DNA of 64,000 nucleotides from Synechocystis sp. PCC 7338 (GCF_018282115.1 NZ_CP054306.1:915488-979487), one strand, 5' to 3'. Positions 27,780-36,896 are shown, counted from the first letter of the stretch. Numbers and translations: made by a program. Notes: generated by a model not told the origin, from the letters alone.

Positions 27780-29120
27780 ATGATTTCGGCTCGACAATTG
27801 GCCTTTTTAGTTCTGCGGGACATCGATCGCCGCGATAGTTACACTGATGTGGCCATTGACCGGGCTTTGCAAAAACATTCATTGTCTCCCCCCGATCGCC
27901 GTTTATGTACAGAATTGGTTTACGGGGTGGTGCGCCGACAAAGAACCCTGGACTGTTTAATTGAACAACTTGGCGATCGCCCTGTGGGCAAACAACCGCC
28001 TGATTTAAGAAGGATTGTGCAACTGGGACTGTATCAATTGGGTTATTTGGATCAGATTCCAGCGTCAGCGGCGATCAATACCAGTGTGGATTTGGCCAAG
28101 GCCAATGGATTGAAGGGATTGAGCAAAGTTGTTAATGGTATGTTGCGTCGCTACCAACGGGGCAGGGAAGGGGGAGAAGGAATTTTAGACCAGGGAAAAA
28201 TCAGTTTAGGAGAAAAATATAGTTTCCCCGATTGGTTGGTGGATTTATTTGTACAAACCTGGGGCCAGGAAGAAACAGAAGCTTTATGTACTTATTTCAA
28301 TCACAACCCCTCTTTGGATATCCGCATAAATCCCTTGCAAACCAGTCGGGAAGCAGTGGCGCAGATGTTGGAGTCCATGGATATCACCGCCACCGCCATG
28401 GCCGGTTTACCCCAGGGATTAAGGCTGACCGGAAAAACCGGGGCCATCACCCAACTGCCAGGTTTTGTAGAAGGTCTCTGGACTGTGCAGGATGCCAGTG
28501 CCCAATGGGTGGCTCAAATTCTCAATCCCCAACCGGGGGAAACTATTTTTGATGTTTGTGCGGCCCCCGGTGGTAAAACCACCCACATTGCCGAATTAAT
28601 GGGGAATCAGGGTCAAATCTACGCCGGCGATCGCCATGGTTGGCGCTTACAAAAGTTAGCTGTCACCCAACAAAGATTAGGACTGACCAGCATCAAAACC
28701 TGGGAAGGGGATTTAACTCGACCGGGAGTCAAACCTCCCATGGAATCGGTAGACCGGGCTTTGCTGGACGTGCCCTGCTCTGGTTTAGGCACCCTGCATC
28801 GCAACCCCGATCTGCGCTGGCGACAAACCCCCGCCACTATTGAAACCCTTTTACCCCTGCAAGAATTTCTACTAAAGGCGATCGCCCCCTTGGTGAAACC
28901 CGGCGGCACCCTGGTTTATTCCACCTGCACTTTGAATCGGGCGGAAAATGAAGCTCAGATTGAACAATTTTTACAAGGCCACACCGAATGGCGATCGGAA
29001 AACTTTATCTGGATTAGCCCATCAGGAGATTCCCAGGGCGTTACTGACGGTATGCTGACTATTCTTCCCCACCAACATCAGCAAGATGGGTTTTTCATCG
29101 CAAATTTAAAGAAAGCTTAA
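27780..29120 (+). CDS. rsmB: 16S rRNA m5C967 methyltransferase RsmB (Sun)
   Basis: 446 residues from ATG 27780; a TTG at 27759 is in frame but less likely. N-terminal NusB-like RNA-binding domain (ARQLAFLVLRDIDRR ... LGLYQLGYLDQIPASAAINTSVDLAK) to about residue 140, then a Rossmann methyltransferase. SAM site DVCAAPGGKTTHIAEL, then the two catalytic cysteines in LDVPCSGLG and YSTCTLNRAENE. Modifies cytosine 967 of 16S rRNA. Confidence 0.95.
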   Translation: MISARQLAFLVLRDIDRRDSYTDVAIDRALQKHSLSPPDRRLCTELVYGVVRRQRTLDCLIEQLGDRPVGKQPPDLRRIVQLGLYQLGYLDQIPASAAINTSVDLAKANGLKGLSKVVNGMLRRYQRGREGGEGILDQGKISLGEKYSFPDWLVDLFVQTWGQEETEALCTYFNHNPSLDIRINPLQTSREAVAQMLESMDITATAMAGLPQGLRLTGKTGAITQLPGFVEGLWTVQDASAQWVAQILNPQPGETIFDVCAAPGGKTTHIAELMGNQGQIYAGDRHGWRLQKLAVTQQRLGLTSIKTWEGDLTRPGVKPPMESVDRALLDVPCSGLGTLHRNPDLRWRQTPATIETLLPLQEFLLKAIAPLVKPGGTLVYSTCTLNRAENEAQIEQFLQGHTEWRSENFIWISPSGDSQGVTDGMLTILPHQHQQDGFFIANLKKA

Positions 29121-29281
29121 CAATTCTAACGGCGATCGACTCTTCCCCCCACAATAGAAATAGTGAATCAAAATTCTGGCCAAAGGGTAAATGTCCTAAA
29201 AACAATACATGGGACTCATTACTTGACCGGAAACTTTAGCTAAGTTAACTGTACCATTCCATCCCTGGGGGGTAATGCGCC

Positions 29282-29704
29282 ATGACGAAAACTGCTAGAA
29301 CTAAACAACTATTCAAGATTTTGATTGGGGCCGCCTGGCTAGATGGGGTAATCCAAGTGGAAGAAAGGCAACATCTACGGCGCTTAGCGGCGGAATATAA
29401 ACTGGAAAATGATCCGGAATTACAGGCCCTTCTGTCAGAGCTAAAATCCGTGGAAGCTCCCCAATGCTATGCCTGGGTGAATGAATATTTAGGGGATTAC
29501 CCCAGTGAGCAAGAATATTCCGAACTGTTAGAAGCATTGAGTGGCTTACTCTACAGCGACGGCGATATTCAAACCCAAGAAGCCCAGTTACTAGCTTCCC
29601 TGCAGGAATCCGATCCTAGCCATGGCCACCCCAAATCATCCCTGGATAAATTTCTTGGCAAAGTTCAGCGGCTTTACCGTCGTGCCCTGCAAAAAGCTAG
29701 CTAA
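29282..29704 (+). CDS. TerB-like tellurite resistance family protein
   Basis: 140 residues, all-helical. KILIGAAWLDGVIQVEERQHLRRLAAEY at residues 11-38 is the first of two TerB-like helical repeats with the acidic ELD/D-G-x-I-x-x-E pattern; YSDGDIQTQEAQLLASL is the second. TerB-like domains bind metal ions and are often linked to membrane or stress complexes. The call is by fold pattern only. The antiporter gene follows after 33 bp. Confidence 0.7.
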   Translation: MTKTARTKQLFKILIGAAWLDGVIQVEERQHLRRLAAEYKLENDPELQALLSELKSVEAPQCYAWVNEYLGDYPSEQEYSELLEALSGLLYSDGDIQTQEAQLLASLQESDPSHGHPKSSLDKFLGKVQRLYRRALQKAS

Positions 29705-29737
29705 ATTTTTGCAACTCTGGGATTTTCGGGAGAAAAC

Positions 29738-30853
29738 ATGATGACTTGGATGACGATCCTAAGCTTGGTTCTGGGGTTGGGCGTTTTGGTGATAGGGGCA
29801 GAAATATTGGTTAAAGGGGCTTCCCGCATTGCGCTGATGTTTGGCATTTCCCCTTTGATCATCGGTCTCACCATTGTGGCCTATGGCACTAGCGCTCCGG
29901 AATTGGTGGTGAGTTTGCAAGCTGTCTTTGCTGGGCAGGCCGATATTTCCATCGGCAATGTGGTAGGTAGTAATATCTTCAATATTTTGCTGATTTTGGG
30001 GGTCTGTGCCACCATTACTCCCCTGGTGGTGGCCCAACAATTGATCCGCTTGGACGTACCTATTTTAATTGCCGTTTCCGCTCTCCTAATGTTCTTCGCC
30101 CAGGATGGTCGAGTTAATCGTTTGGATGGATCAATTTTTGTCCTGGGGGCAATCCTCTACACCACCTTTCTCATTTTTCAGAGTCGGCGGGAAAAAAATC
30201 CAGAAATTGCTGAGGAATACGCCCAGGAGTTTGGAGAACCTGTGCCGAAAACTGGCCAGCAAATCGCCAAACAGATTGCTTACATTGGGGTAGGTATGGG
30301 ATTATTAATAATTGGTTCCCGTTGGTTAGTGGAAAGCTCCGTGGACATTGCCCGGGCCCTGGGCATTAGTGAGTTGGTCATTGGGCTGACCTTGGTTTCC
30401 CTTGGCACATCATTGCCAGAATTAGCTACTTCCGTGGTGGCCAGCTATCGGGGGGAGCGGGACATTGCCGTGGGTAATGTGGTCGGCAGTAATATTTTTA
30501 ACATTCTGGCGGTGTTGGGTTTTGCGGCCAGTCTTTCCCCCACAGGGGTGGCCATTGCCCCGGCGGTGATTAAATTTGATTTGCCGGTGATGTTTGCAGT
30601 GGCGGTGATCTGTTTACCGGTTTTTCTGACCGGAAGACTAATTTCCCGTTGGGAGGGAATTCTCTTTTTGGGCTATTACTTCTCCTATGCCACCTATTTG
30701 GTATTAAGTGCCACCAGCAACGAAAATCTTTCCCTCTTCACCGATATCATCCTGTTCATTGTTATTCCAGCAACGGCGATCACCTTGGGGCTGTCCATTA
30801 TTCCGAATCTGTTTAAGGGCACCAAAACGGCACCGGAATCTGATTCCGACTGA
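29738..30853 (+). CDS. CaCA family sodium/calcium (cation) exchanger
   Basis: 371 residues, ten predicted helices. The two inverted alpha-repeats are plain: AYGTSAPELVVSLQA with GNVVGSNIFNILL near residues 46-84, and SLGTSLPELATSVVA with GNVVGSNIFNILAVLG near 220-260. The two glutamates in these repeats bind Ca2+ in YrbG/NCX proteins. Exchanges Ca2+ for Na+ or H+ at the plasma membrane; the coupling ion cannot be read. Probably co-transcribed with the TerB-like gene. Confidence 0.93.
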   Translation: MMTWMTILSLVLGLGVLVIGAEILVKGASRIALMFGISPLIIGLTIVAYGTSAPELVVSLQAVFAGQADISIGNVVGSNIFNILLILGVCATITPLVVAQQLIRLDVPILIAVSALLMFFAQDGRVNRLDGSIFVLGAILYTTFLIFQSRREKNPEIAEEYAQEFGEPVPKTGQQIAKQIAYIGVGMGLLIIGSRWLVESSVDIARALGISELVIGLTLVSLGTSLPELATSVVASYRGERDIAVGNVVGSNIFNILAVLGFAASLSPTGVAIAPAVIKFDLPVMFAVAVICLPVFLTGRLISRWEGILFLGYYFSYATYLVLSATSNENLSLFTDIILFIVIPATAITLGLSIIPNLFKGTKTAPESDSD

Positions 30854-31123
30854 AGTCTATTGAGTATCAGAAAAAATAGTAAAAAAAGATTATGTTGTCA
30901 GTCGACGGTTATGCTAGTGGGAGCGAAAATCAACTCACAGATAAAATTGGCTTGCCAGGGAAAATAATTTGCCTTGGGCGATATGCTCCCATTCCTTCAT
31001 TCCTTTCAACCAATAGATGAGGGGGAATGTCCAACACAGGGAACTTCACTGGTAAAAACGTTAAGCTAAAACAGAACTGGGCGCTCTGCCTGGGGTTGGC
31101 TGTTTGGGAGCAAATTAGTTGCC

Positions 31124-32353
31124 ATGTTACGTCTCATCACCCAGTCCGGTGACATTGTTCAGGAGTTGCGATGTTTACATCATCGTCCCGTCCCTTCCCC
31201 CTGGCCGGTGATGGCAAAGGTTGTGGCGGCGATGGAACATTGGGCTACCGTTAGCCAGGATGCTCCCCCCAGGGTTAGTGGAGCTGAGTTGGATGCGGCT
31301 TATCAGCGTATTAGCCAAGAAAAATTGTCGGTGATTCGCCAAGCTTGCAACATCCTAGAGCAGATTTACCGTCCGCAGTTGCCCAAGGCCAAAGTGCGCT
31401 TTCCGGAAGATGGCACAGTGCGGGGGCAGAGGTTTTACGCGGTGAGAAGGGCTGGTTTTTATCTGGAAACAAAAAGGGGGGATGCCCTGGGCAATTTACT
31501 CCGCCAAGGAATGTTGGCCAAGACTATGGGGGTAGGGGAACGGGTGTTGGTGACGGAAACTATTAGCCCGACTATTTTGGTGGCGGCCCAGGAAATGGGC
31601 ATTGAGGAAATTTATCTAGCTGCCGGGGTGCCGGCGATCGCCATGTTGACCTGGGGGGCAAAAAACATTGCTCCGGTGGAGTCCATTACGGGGGCGGGAT
31701 CTCCGGAGGTAATGGCCGCCAAACAATTGGTGAGTGGTGTGGTGACCATTGACCAAACCCTAGCCAGAACAAATTTGATGGTGCTAGCGGACAGTGAAGC
31801 CAACGGGCAATGGCTAGCCCTAGATTTGTTGGCCCATGCCGAACAATATCCCAATGCCAGCGCAGTGCTACTGACCAATCGCCTGGATCTGGGAGAAGAA
31901 GTCATCCAATCAGTGAATCGCTATTGTCGGGAGCAAGAACATTCTGTGCACACGGAAAAGGCCCTGGCCCATTACGGCCTAGTGGCGATCGTGGAAGACC
32001 TGGAAGCCTGTGGAAATTGGGTCAATGAGTTCGGCCCCCATATTTTACTATTGGCTATGGAAGACCCCTGGGCCATGGTGGAAAAAATCCAGCGAGCCAG
32101 GGAAATTTACATCGGTTACCATAGTCCGAGCATTTTGGGTCATTACCTTAGTGGAGCTACCCGTCTGCAAACCCAGGATGGGGCCATGGCCACAGCTAGT
32201 GAATTAGCCTTCCATTGTTTTCTACGCTCCAGTCAATTACTAGACTATGGTAATACCCTGCCGCCCCCGTGGTTAAAGGATTTGGTTAATTGGCAGGGTC
32301 TAACGGCGATCGAAGAACGGTTGGGGCAATTGGAGCGACTCAATGAGGATTAG
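31124..32353 (+). CDS. hisD: histidinol dehydrogenase-like protein with altered metal ligands
   Basis: 409 residues, collinear with HisD: VRGQRFYAVRRAGFYLETKRG, ETISPTILVAAQEMGI, AAGVPAIAMLTWGAKNI, GAGSPEVMAAKQLVSG. HisD binds Zn through Gln and His of LLSQAEH, Asp of GDYASG and a C-terminal His. Here these positions read LLAHAEQY (Q to H, H to Q), GHYLSG (D to H) and LTAIEERL (no His). The GPSE signature is also missing. It is probably not an active histidinol dehydrogenase; a second canonical hisD should exist elsewhere. Slightly shorter than the typical 430 residues. Confidence 0.75.
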   Translation: MLRLITQSGDIVQELRCLHHRPVPSPWPVMAKVVAAMEHWATVSQDAPPRVSGAELDAAYQRISQEKLSVIRQACNILEQIYRPQLPKAKVRFPEDGTVRGQRFYAVRRAGFYLETKRGDALGNLLRQGMLAKTMGVGERVLVTETISPTILVAAQEMGIEEIYLAAGVPAIAMLTWGAKNIAPVESITGAGSPEVMAAKQLVSGVVTIDQTLARTNLMVLADSEANGQWLALDLLAHAEQYPNASAVLLTNRLDLGEEVIQSVNRYCREQEHSVHTEKALAHYGLVAIVEDLEACGNWVNEFGPHILLLAMEDPWAMVEKIQRAREIYIGYHSPSILGHYLSGATRLQTQDGAMATASELAFHCFLRSSQLLDYGNTLPPPWLKDLVNWQGLTAIEERLGQLERLNED

Positions 32354-32426
32354 GTTAACCAAATTTTACCTAGACTTTTTCAATTCTGGAACCAGAAATT
32401 CCATCTATCGTTTTGCGATAAGACGT

Positions 32427-32456
32427 AGCAGTGAAGACTGCAAACCTTGCACTGCT
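32427..32456. other. hairpin between convergent genes
   Basis: A perfect 7-bp inverted repeat AGCAGTG ... CACTGCT closes a 16-base loop. It could end transcripts from either side, but no run of T follows on either strand, so it is a weak terminator candidate. Confidence 0.35.
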
Positions 32457-32519
32457 TTGCCGATTTCTGGCTAGGGAACCTACTTGCCCAAGCTTAACCA
32501 TGGGAACCATACTGCCCGA

Positions 32520-33227
32520 TTAGCCAGGATCTTCAAACTTATAGCCCAAACCGATCACCGTTTTAATAAAACTAGGATTAGCGGGGTCTGGTTCAATTTT
32601 CTTGCGCAATCTGCGGATGTGGGTGTCCACCACCCGTTCGTCGCCAAAAAAATCATTGCCCCACAACTTTTCAATTAATTGGCCCCGATTCCAGACTCGC
32701 CCTGGATAGCTCATAAACGTAGCTAATAAATTAAATTCCAACCCGGTCAATTCCAACTCCTCCTGGCGATCGCCTTGGTAACGACTAGCCTGATGTTGGT
32801 CTAGATCCACCTGAAAATGGCTTGTGCGATAAATTTGCCCCACCGGTTGCCCCTGACGCAATTGCCGCCGCAATAGGGCCCGCACCCTGGCCACCAATTC
32901 CCTCGGACTAAAGGGTTTAACCAAGTAATCATCGGCTCCAGTGGAGAGGCCAATAATGCGGTCTATTTCCTCCCCTTTGGCGGTCAACATCAGAATATAG
33001 GGATCTTTACTGCCTGGTTGTTGGCGAATGCGGGTACAAACTTCCAGCCCATCCAATTTGGGTAACATTAAATCCAACACAATGAGATCCAGAGCCTGTT
33101 CCTGGAAAATTCTTAAACCCGTTTCCCCGTCATTGGCTACAACGCAGGTAAACTGTTCACGCTCTAGGGTTTCCCTAATTAACTGGGCTATTTCCTGGTC
33201 ATCTTCTACAATCAAAATATTGGGCAT
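32520..33227 (-). CDS. OmpR-family response regulator
   Basis: 235 residues. Receiver domain with D9-D10 (VEDD), phospho-acceptor D52 (VLDLMLPKLDG), T/S near LTAKGEE and K of YLVKPFSP; then a winged-helix DNA-binding domain (LELTGLEFNLLATFM, RVWNRGQLIEKLWG, VVDTHIRRLRKKIE, TVIGLGYKFE). A transcription factor controlled by an unlinked histidine kinase. Nine bp separate its start from the end of the upstream gene 33237-34319, so they may share a transcript. Confidence 0.93.
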   Translation of the reverse strand: MPNILIVEDDQEIAQLIRETLEREQFTCVVANDGETGLRIFQEQALDLIVLDLMLPKLDGLEVCTRIRQQPGSKDPYILMLTAKGEEIDRIIGLSTGADDYLVKPFSPRELVARVRALLRRQLRQGQPVGQIYRTSHFQVDLDQHQASRYQGDRQEELELTGLEFNLLATFMSYPGRVWNRGQLIEKLWGNDFFGDERVVDTHIRRLRKKIEPDPANPSFIKTVIGLGYKFEDPG

Positions 33228-33236
33228 AGCAATAAA

Positions 33237-34319
33237 TCAATCCTGTTCCTCCACATTGCGGCTATTGCGCCACACCTGCCAACCCAGATAAATCAACAGC
33301 AGAGTAGCACCAATGGCAAAGCCCCAACCGCTGGGAATATTGGAAAATCCCAAAGCTAAACTGCCGGCCCAGAGGGTGAGGGCATAGATAAACAGCACCG
33401 TTAGACGGTGGGAAATACCCGCATTGATCAAGCGGTGGTGCAGATGGCCCTTGTCAGCCTTAAAAGGAGATTTCCCCTTAATGACCCGGGAGAGAATAAC
33501 CACTGACATGTCCAAAATGGGCACCGCCAGCACCAGATAGGGCAATAAAACCGCTGTCACCGCCACCGTCGCCATGGCTGCTACTTTAACCAGGCCAATC
33601 ACCGCTACGGCCCCCAGGGTAAAGCCCATAAAGTAGGCTCCCCCATCCCCCATGAAAATCTGGGCAGGATTGAAGTTGTACCGCAAAAACCCCAGTGCTC
33701 CCCCGGCCATGGCCGCCGCAATTAAGGCCGCCTCCGATTGTTCCATAAACAAACAGAGCACAAACAGCACCACCGCCGCAATGCCACAGACCCCCGCCGC
33801 CAAACCATCCAAGCCATCAATCCAGTTAATGGCGTTGGCTAAACCCACTAACCAAATCACCGTAATGGGCAAACTTAAAATGTCCAGGTACACCAAGTTC
33901 CCCAGGAACGGCAGGGTAAAAAAGTCAATTCTTACTCCCATATTCCATACCACCGAGGCGATCGCCACCTGGGCCAATAAACGGGAAAAAGGACTTAGGT
34001 CAAACAGGTCATCAAATAAACCAATGCCAAAAAAAGCTAAACCCCCCAGCACTACGCCCCAGACTTCCCATTCCCCTTTAGTGCTCATGGCACCGAAGGC
34101 CCCAAGATTCCAAACCGCCAACAGCGCCACCAAGCTACCGAGGAAAATAGATACTCCCCCTAGGCGCACCATGGGACGATGATGCATTTTTCGAGCACTG
34201 GGTTGGTCTACATAACCGGCCCGTTGCCCCCAATGATTGATTAACGGTGTCGTGAACCAAACCACAATCACCGCCAAAATAAATGCAATGAGATAATATT
34301 GACCGCCGAGCATGGGCAA
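33237..34319 (-). CDS. WecA/MraY-type polyprenyl-phosphate sugar-1-P transferase
   Basis: 360 residues with about ten membrane helices. Signature motifs of the GPT family: MHHRPMVRLGGVSIF (start), NAINWIDGLDGLAAG with the catalytic DDG-like D pair, NPAQIFMGDGGAYFMG, and KGHLHHRLINAG. It transfers a UDP-activated sugar-phosphate (GlcNAc-1-P or similar) to undecaprenyl phosphate, the first step of O-antigen, teichoic-like or peptidoglycan chains. Better match by eye to WecA/TagO than to MraY, given the HLHHRL motif. Confidence 0.9.
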   Translation of the reverse strand: MPMLGGQYYLIAFILAVIVVWFTTPLINHWGQRAGYVDQPSARKMHHRPMVRLGGVSIFLGSLVALLAVWNLGAFGAMSTKGEWEVWGVVLGGLAFFGIGLFDDLFDLSPFSRLLAQVAIASVVWNMGVRIDFFTLPFLGNLVYLDILSLPITVIWLVGLANAINWIDGLDGLAAGVCGIAAVVLFVLCLFMEQSEAALIAAAMAGGALGFLRYNFNPAQIFMGDGGAYFMGFTLGAVAVIGLVKVAAMATVAVTAVLLPYLVLAVPILDMSVVILSRVIKGKSPFKADKGHLHHRLINAGISHRLTVLFIYALTLWAGSLALGFSNIPSGWGFAIGATLLLIYLGWQVWRNSRNVEEQD

Positions 34320-34510
34320 AGATGGGATTGGGAAGGGTTCATGGTAAAGTTTACCCCATATTTGTAAGGTGCTTAGCTCCTGTTAACCAGGCAATAGAAG
34401 CCGCAATCCAAAACCCGATGGTCTGGGGTCACCGTGAACTATACGAAGCTATCGCTCTTCTATCAGAAAAGGGCAGATAAAATAGAAGAGCTGAAAGCTA
34501 GAGTTGACAT
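34320..34510. other. intergenic sequence before a transposase remnant
   Basis: About 190 bp with no recognised gene. The final part, just before the transposase start (34480-34510), is AG-rich and may be the left end of a lost insertion element. No clear inverted repeat could be matched on the right side. Confidence 0.3.
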
Positions 34511-34633
34511 ATGGTAGCGCACCGTAGAGCCAAAGAAACAGTACAGTTCATAGACAAATATTGCGAAACCTACAGAGACTTATTTCCAGAAGTGAGAAGT
34601 TTTGAGTACTTCAAATATTTGTATCTAGGATGA
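34511..34633 (+). pseudogene. N-terminal remnant of an IS701/IS4-type transposase
   Basis: 40 codons from ATG 34511 to TGA 34631-34633. The peptide (RRAKETVQFIDKYCETYRDL, then FPEVRSFEYFKYLYLG) matches, from memory, the conserved start of a cyanobacterial transposase family (pattern PTVxFVDEYCxxYxxLFPEVRSFExFKxLHLG). The rest, including the DDE catalytic core, is missing, so the element is dead. Confidence 0.65.
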
Positions 34634-35035
34634 ATTACGGACAGGCTGATTCAAGCCTCGAGTGCATCAACTGAAAAGTTTGTTACAAAAAATTTCATTA
34701 GTTAAAGTCTGATTTTATACAAAAACAATAGACAAACCAATGAAGTATTTGCATCTTAGCATAGGCCAGCGTAATCGCCTTTATCGACTGCAATAAGAAC
34801 AGAAATTTTCTCAAAGAGAACTAGTCCTATTAATTGGATGTTTACAAAGTGCGATTTACTGAAAATTACAGAGAAATAAAACAGAGCACACAGAAAGAGG
34901 TTTATTTGCCAGACAGCGCCCAAATTTTGGCGGATAGAAGAAGAAAAAATTCCAAAAGAAAGTTTAATAGCATAAAGGAAGATGCTATAAAAGAAATAAA
35001 AACAAACTTCCAAACCTCAAAAAAGATCATAATAT
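34634..35035. other. AT-rich degenerate stretch
   Basis: About 400 bp, strongly A-rich. An open frame of 67 codons (34834-35037, KVRFTENYREIKQSTQKEVY and lysine-rich continuation) has no recognised family and its composition differs from the surrounding genes. I regard it as decayed foreign DNA. Confidence 0.4.
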
Positions 35036-35176
35036 GAATCGGTTGAGGAAGCTGTTTCTTTCTTGGATAATGCACCAATTTCCTATCAAGAAAGATACAA
35101 AATCTACCAAACAAATGCTGAAAGACTATTTAGATTAGGAACCACCAATGGCAGTAATGATACGCTTTTTACCTGA
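35036..35176 (+). pseudogene. C-terminal remnant of an amidohydrolase (TIM-barrel metal-dependent hydrolase)
   Basis: 47 codons, VEEAVSFLDNAPISYQERYK then IYQTNAERLFRLG, ending at TGA 35174. This matches, by pattern, the common end of amidohydrolase-2 family proteins (F-L-x-x-x-P-I-x-x-x-x-x-x-K-I-x-x-x-N-A-x-R-L-F-x-L). No upstream part of such a gene is present in any frame. Its last 29 bp overlap the start of the ferredoxin gene. Confidence 0.55.
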
Positions 35177-35387
35177 TGATGTGACTGTGATGGCCCGGGC
35201 GGGAGAACCTATTTTAGATGTGGCAGAAAGGGCAGGAGTTTTCATTCCCACCGGATGTTTGATGGGTTCCTGCCATGCCTGTGAGGTGGAATTGGGGGAC
35301 GGTACTCCCATTTGCGCCTGCATCAGCGCGGTGCCAGTGGGGGTAAGGGAATTGGAGATCAATCTTTATGATGATCCCACTTGGTAA
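35148..35387 (+). CDS. compact [2Fe-2S] ferredoxin
   Basis: 79 residues. Cysteines fall at 37, 42, 45, 57 and 59 (TGCLMGSCHACEVELG, then PICACIS). The first three follow the plant-type CX4CX2C rule, but the fourth comes after only 11 residues instead of about 29. This spacing resembles the [2Fe-2S] domains at the N-terminus of HoxU/NuoG-type subunits more than photosynthetic ferredoxin. A small electron carrier for a specific partner is likely. Start ATG sits inside the amidohydrolase remnant. Confidence 0.85.
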   Translation: MAVMIRFLPDDVTVMARAGEPILDVAERAGVFIPTGCLMGSCHACEVELGDGTPICACISAVPVGVRELEINLYDDPTW

Positions 35388-35392
35388 TACAC

Positions 35393-35863
35393 CTAAATTT
35401 CTTCGAACCGCAGATTAAGGTTAATGGTGTCAGGTCCAAGCATCGTTCCCTGAATAACCAACACCACTGATTTGCCTGCATCCTTTGGGGTCAAAGTTAG
35501 CTCAGCAGGGGTATCAAACACAATACTAAAGCCCCAGTCTCCCTGGGTAGCATTAATAGTTCTTTCCTCATAACCCAGTTTAGTAAGGGCATCTTGGTAG
35601 AACTTCACTGTGGGGGCTGGTTTACCGTTAGCTTGGAAATTTAATCCCTGTTGTCCATAGGCATTGGCCATAAACATACTACCCACATTGTTCGGACTAC
35701 CCTGGGGCCTGGGTAACTTTACTAAAATATCCGCCGCGTTAGCCTGACTAACAAAAAAAGGCTGGGGTTCAACAATGACAGGAATCTGATCAATGGTGGT
35801 GGACGAAATGCTCAATAGGGCGGTGAAAATGGGGAATAATGACATGATCTTGCTGTTTTTCAA
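35393..35863 (-). CDS. exported hypothetical protein
   Basis: 156 residues. A signal-like N-terminus (MKNSKIMSLFPIFTALLSIS) is followed by QANAADILVKLPRPQGSP and a beta-rich domain ending LNLRFEEI. A central motif NVGSMFMANAYGQQGLNF and KLGYEERTINATQGDWGF looks like a conserved exported domain but is not a family I can name. It converges on the ferredoxin gene with five bp between stop codons. Probably periplasmic. Confidence 0.7.
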   Translation of the reverse strand: MKNSKIMSLFPIFTALLSISSTTIDQIPVIVEPQPFFVSQANAADILVKLPRPQGSPNNVGSMFMANAYGQQGLNFQANGKPAPTVKFYQDALTKLGYEERTINATQGDWGFSIVFDTPAELTLTPKDAGKSVVLVIQGTMLGPDTINLNLRFEEI

Positions 35864-36191
35864 AAATTAATCCCCAGTATACTGCCCTGGGAAGAATAGC
35901 CACTAAGGGCGCACAAACTTCATTTACCCTGACAGAATCAATATATTGGGTCAATTGCTGGGATAATTAACAAAGTATTCGGATCAAAGACTTTTAACTC
36001 CCTAAAACGAGGTTAATTTCCTTCTTTCTCCGCCATGCCACCGTCTGTTCTGCCATAGTTGACAAATTAGGACAATGGCCTCTAAAAAACTATGGTTTAA
36101 AACAACTGTGCATGGAATCATCTTACCCGGGGAGTAATTGACGACTTATCTATGGTTGCTGTCTGATCTAAAATTTAATCCATAGTTGATT
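35864..36191. other. 328-bp intergenic region between divergent genes
   Basis: This AT-rich region should carry the promoters of the exported protein (minus) and the cupin (plus). A TTGACA hexamer at about 36058-36063 could be a -35 for the plus side, but no good -10 sits 17 bp after it. No RNA gene or repeat recognised. Confidence 0.3.
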
Positions 36192-36896
36192 ATGAAAATA
36201 AAAATTAATCTCATCAATAGAAAAAATTTTCCCTGGATAGTAGTTATCTCATTAGCTTTATTTTTGTTAATTCAAATAGGTTTTTCCATTAATCCTGTCC
36301 TGAGTCAGAGCACGAAGGAAAATACTAAAGTAGCAACTAGATTAGAAGCCCCAAAAACGGAGCCGATCAAGATTAAAGACGAGGCACAATTAGCTAACAA
36401 TCCCATGGCCACAAAAATAAGTGAAACCCAGTTTAGCTGTGAGCCCAGAGAAGTGGAAGTTTATAAGTACACAGCCGGAACCATTTCCTACTGTAGAAAA
36501 AAGAACTTTCCTGTTGCTGAAAATGACACTGCCAGGGTGGAGATAAAGCCAGGAGCCGCTCGCACCCCCCATTGGCATGACACTTGGGAAGAACAAATTT
36601 TGATCTCAGGTAAGGCAAAAACAGTTTTGATTGATCCAAAAGGCAAAGTATTTGAGCAAAATTTAGAATCAGGTAATCTTGTTTTTATTCCTTCGGGCTG
36701 GACCCATTGGTCTGAAACCGTTGGTAATGAAACAGCTACTTTCATTTTCTTATTTCCAGCAAATTTCAAGACTTTTGAAGTTCTAGATTCGATGGTCGCC
36801 ATTAATAATCCTTTAATGGAATCCCTGCTTGGTTATGATTTGCCAAAGGGTAATAATAATCGTGATTTGTTAATTATGATCAATAAAAATCCTTAG
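36192..36896 (+). CDS. exported single-domain cupin protein
   Basis: 234 residues from ATG 36192. An N-terminal hydrophobic anchor or signal (IVVISLALFLLIQIGFSI) is followed by a low-complexity linker and a cupin at about 120-215: PHWHDTWEEQILISG supplies H-x-H and E metal ligands and IPSGWTHW the fourth His. It resembles half of an oxalate-decarboxylase-type bicupin and could bind a transition metal in the periplasm. No partner enzyme adjacent. Codon use is AT-rich relative to core neighbours. Confidence 0.75.
   Translation: MKIKINLINRKNFPWIVVISLALFLLIQIGFSINPVLSQSTKENTKVATRLEAPKTEPIKIKDEAQLANNPMATKISETQFSCEPREVEVYKYTAGTISYCRKKNFPVAENDTARVEIKPGAARTPHWHDTWEEQILISGKAKTVLIDPKGKVFEQNLESGNLVFIPSGWTHWSETVGNETATFIFLFPANFKTFEVLDSMVAINNPLMESLLGYDLPKGNNNRDLLIMINKNP

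Noticed and set aside
31028-31190. Plus-strand ORF MSNTGNF... overlapping the HisD-like start
   Set aside because: Runs out of frame into the HisD-like gene, no ribosome site or similarity.
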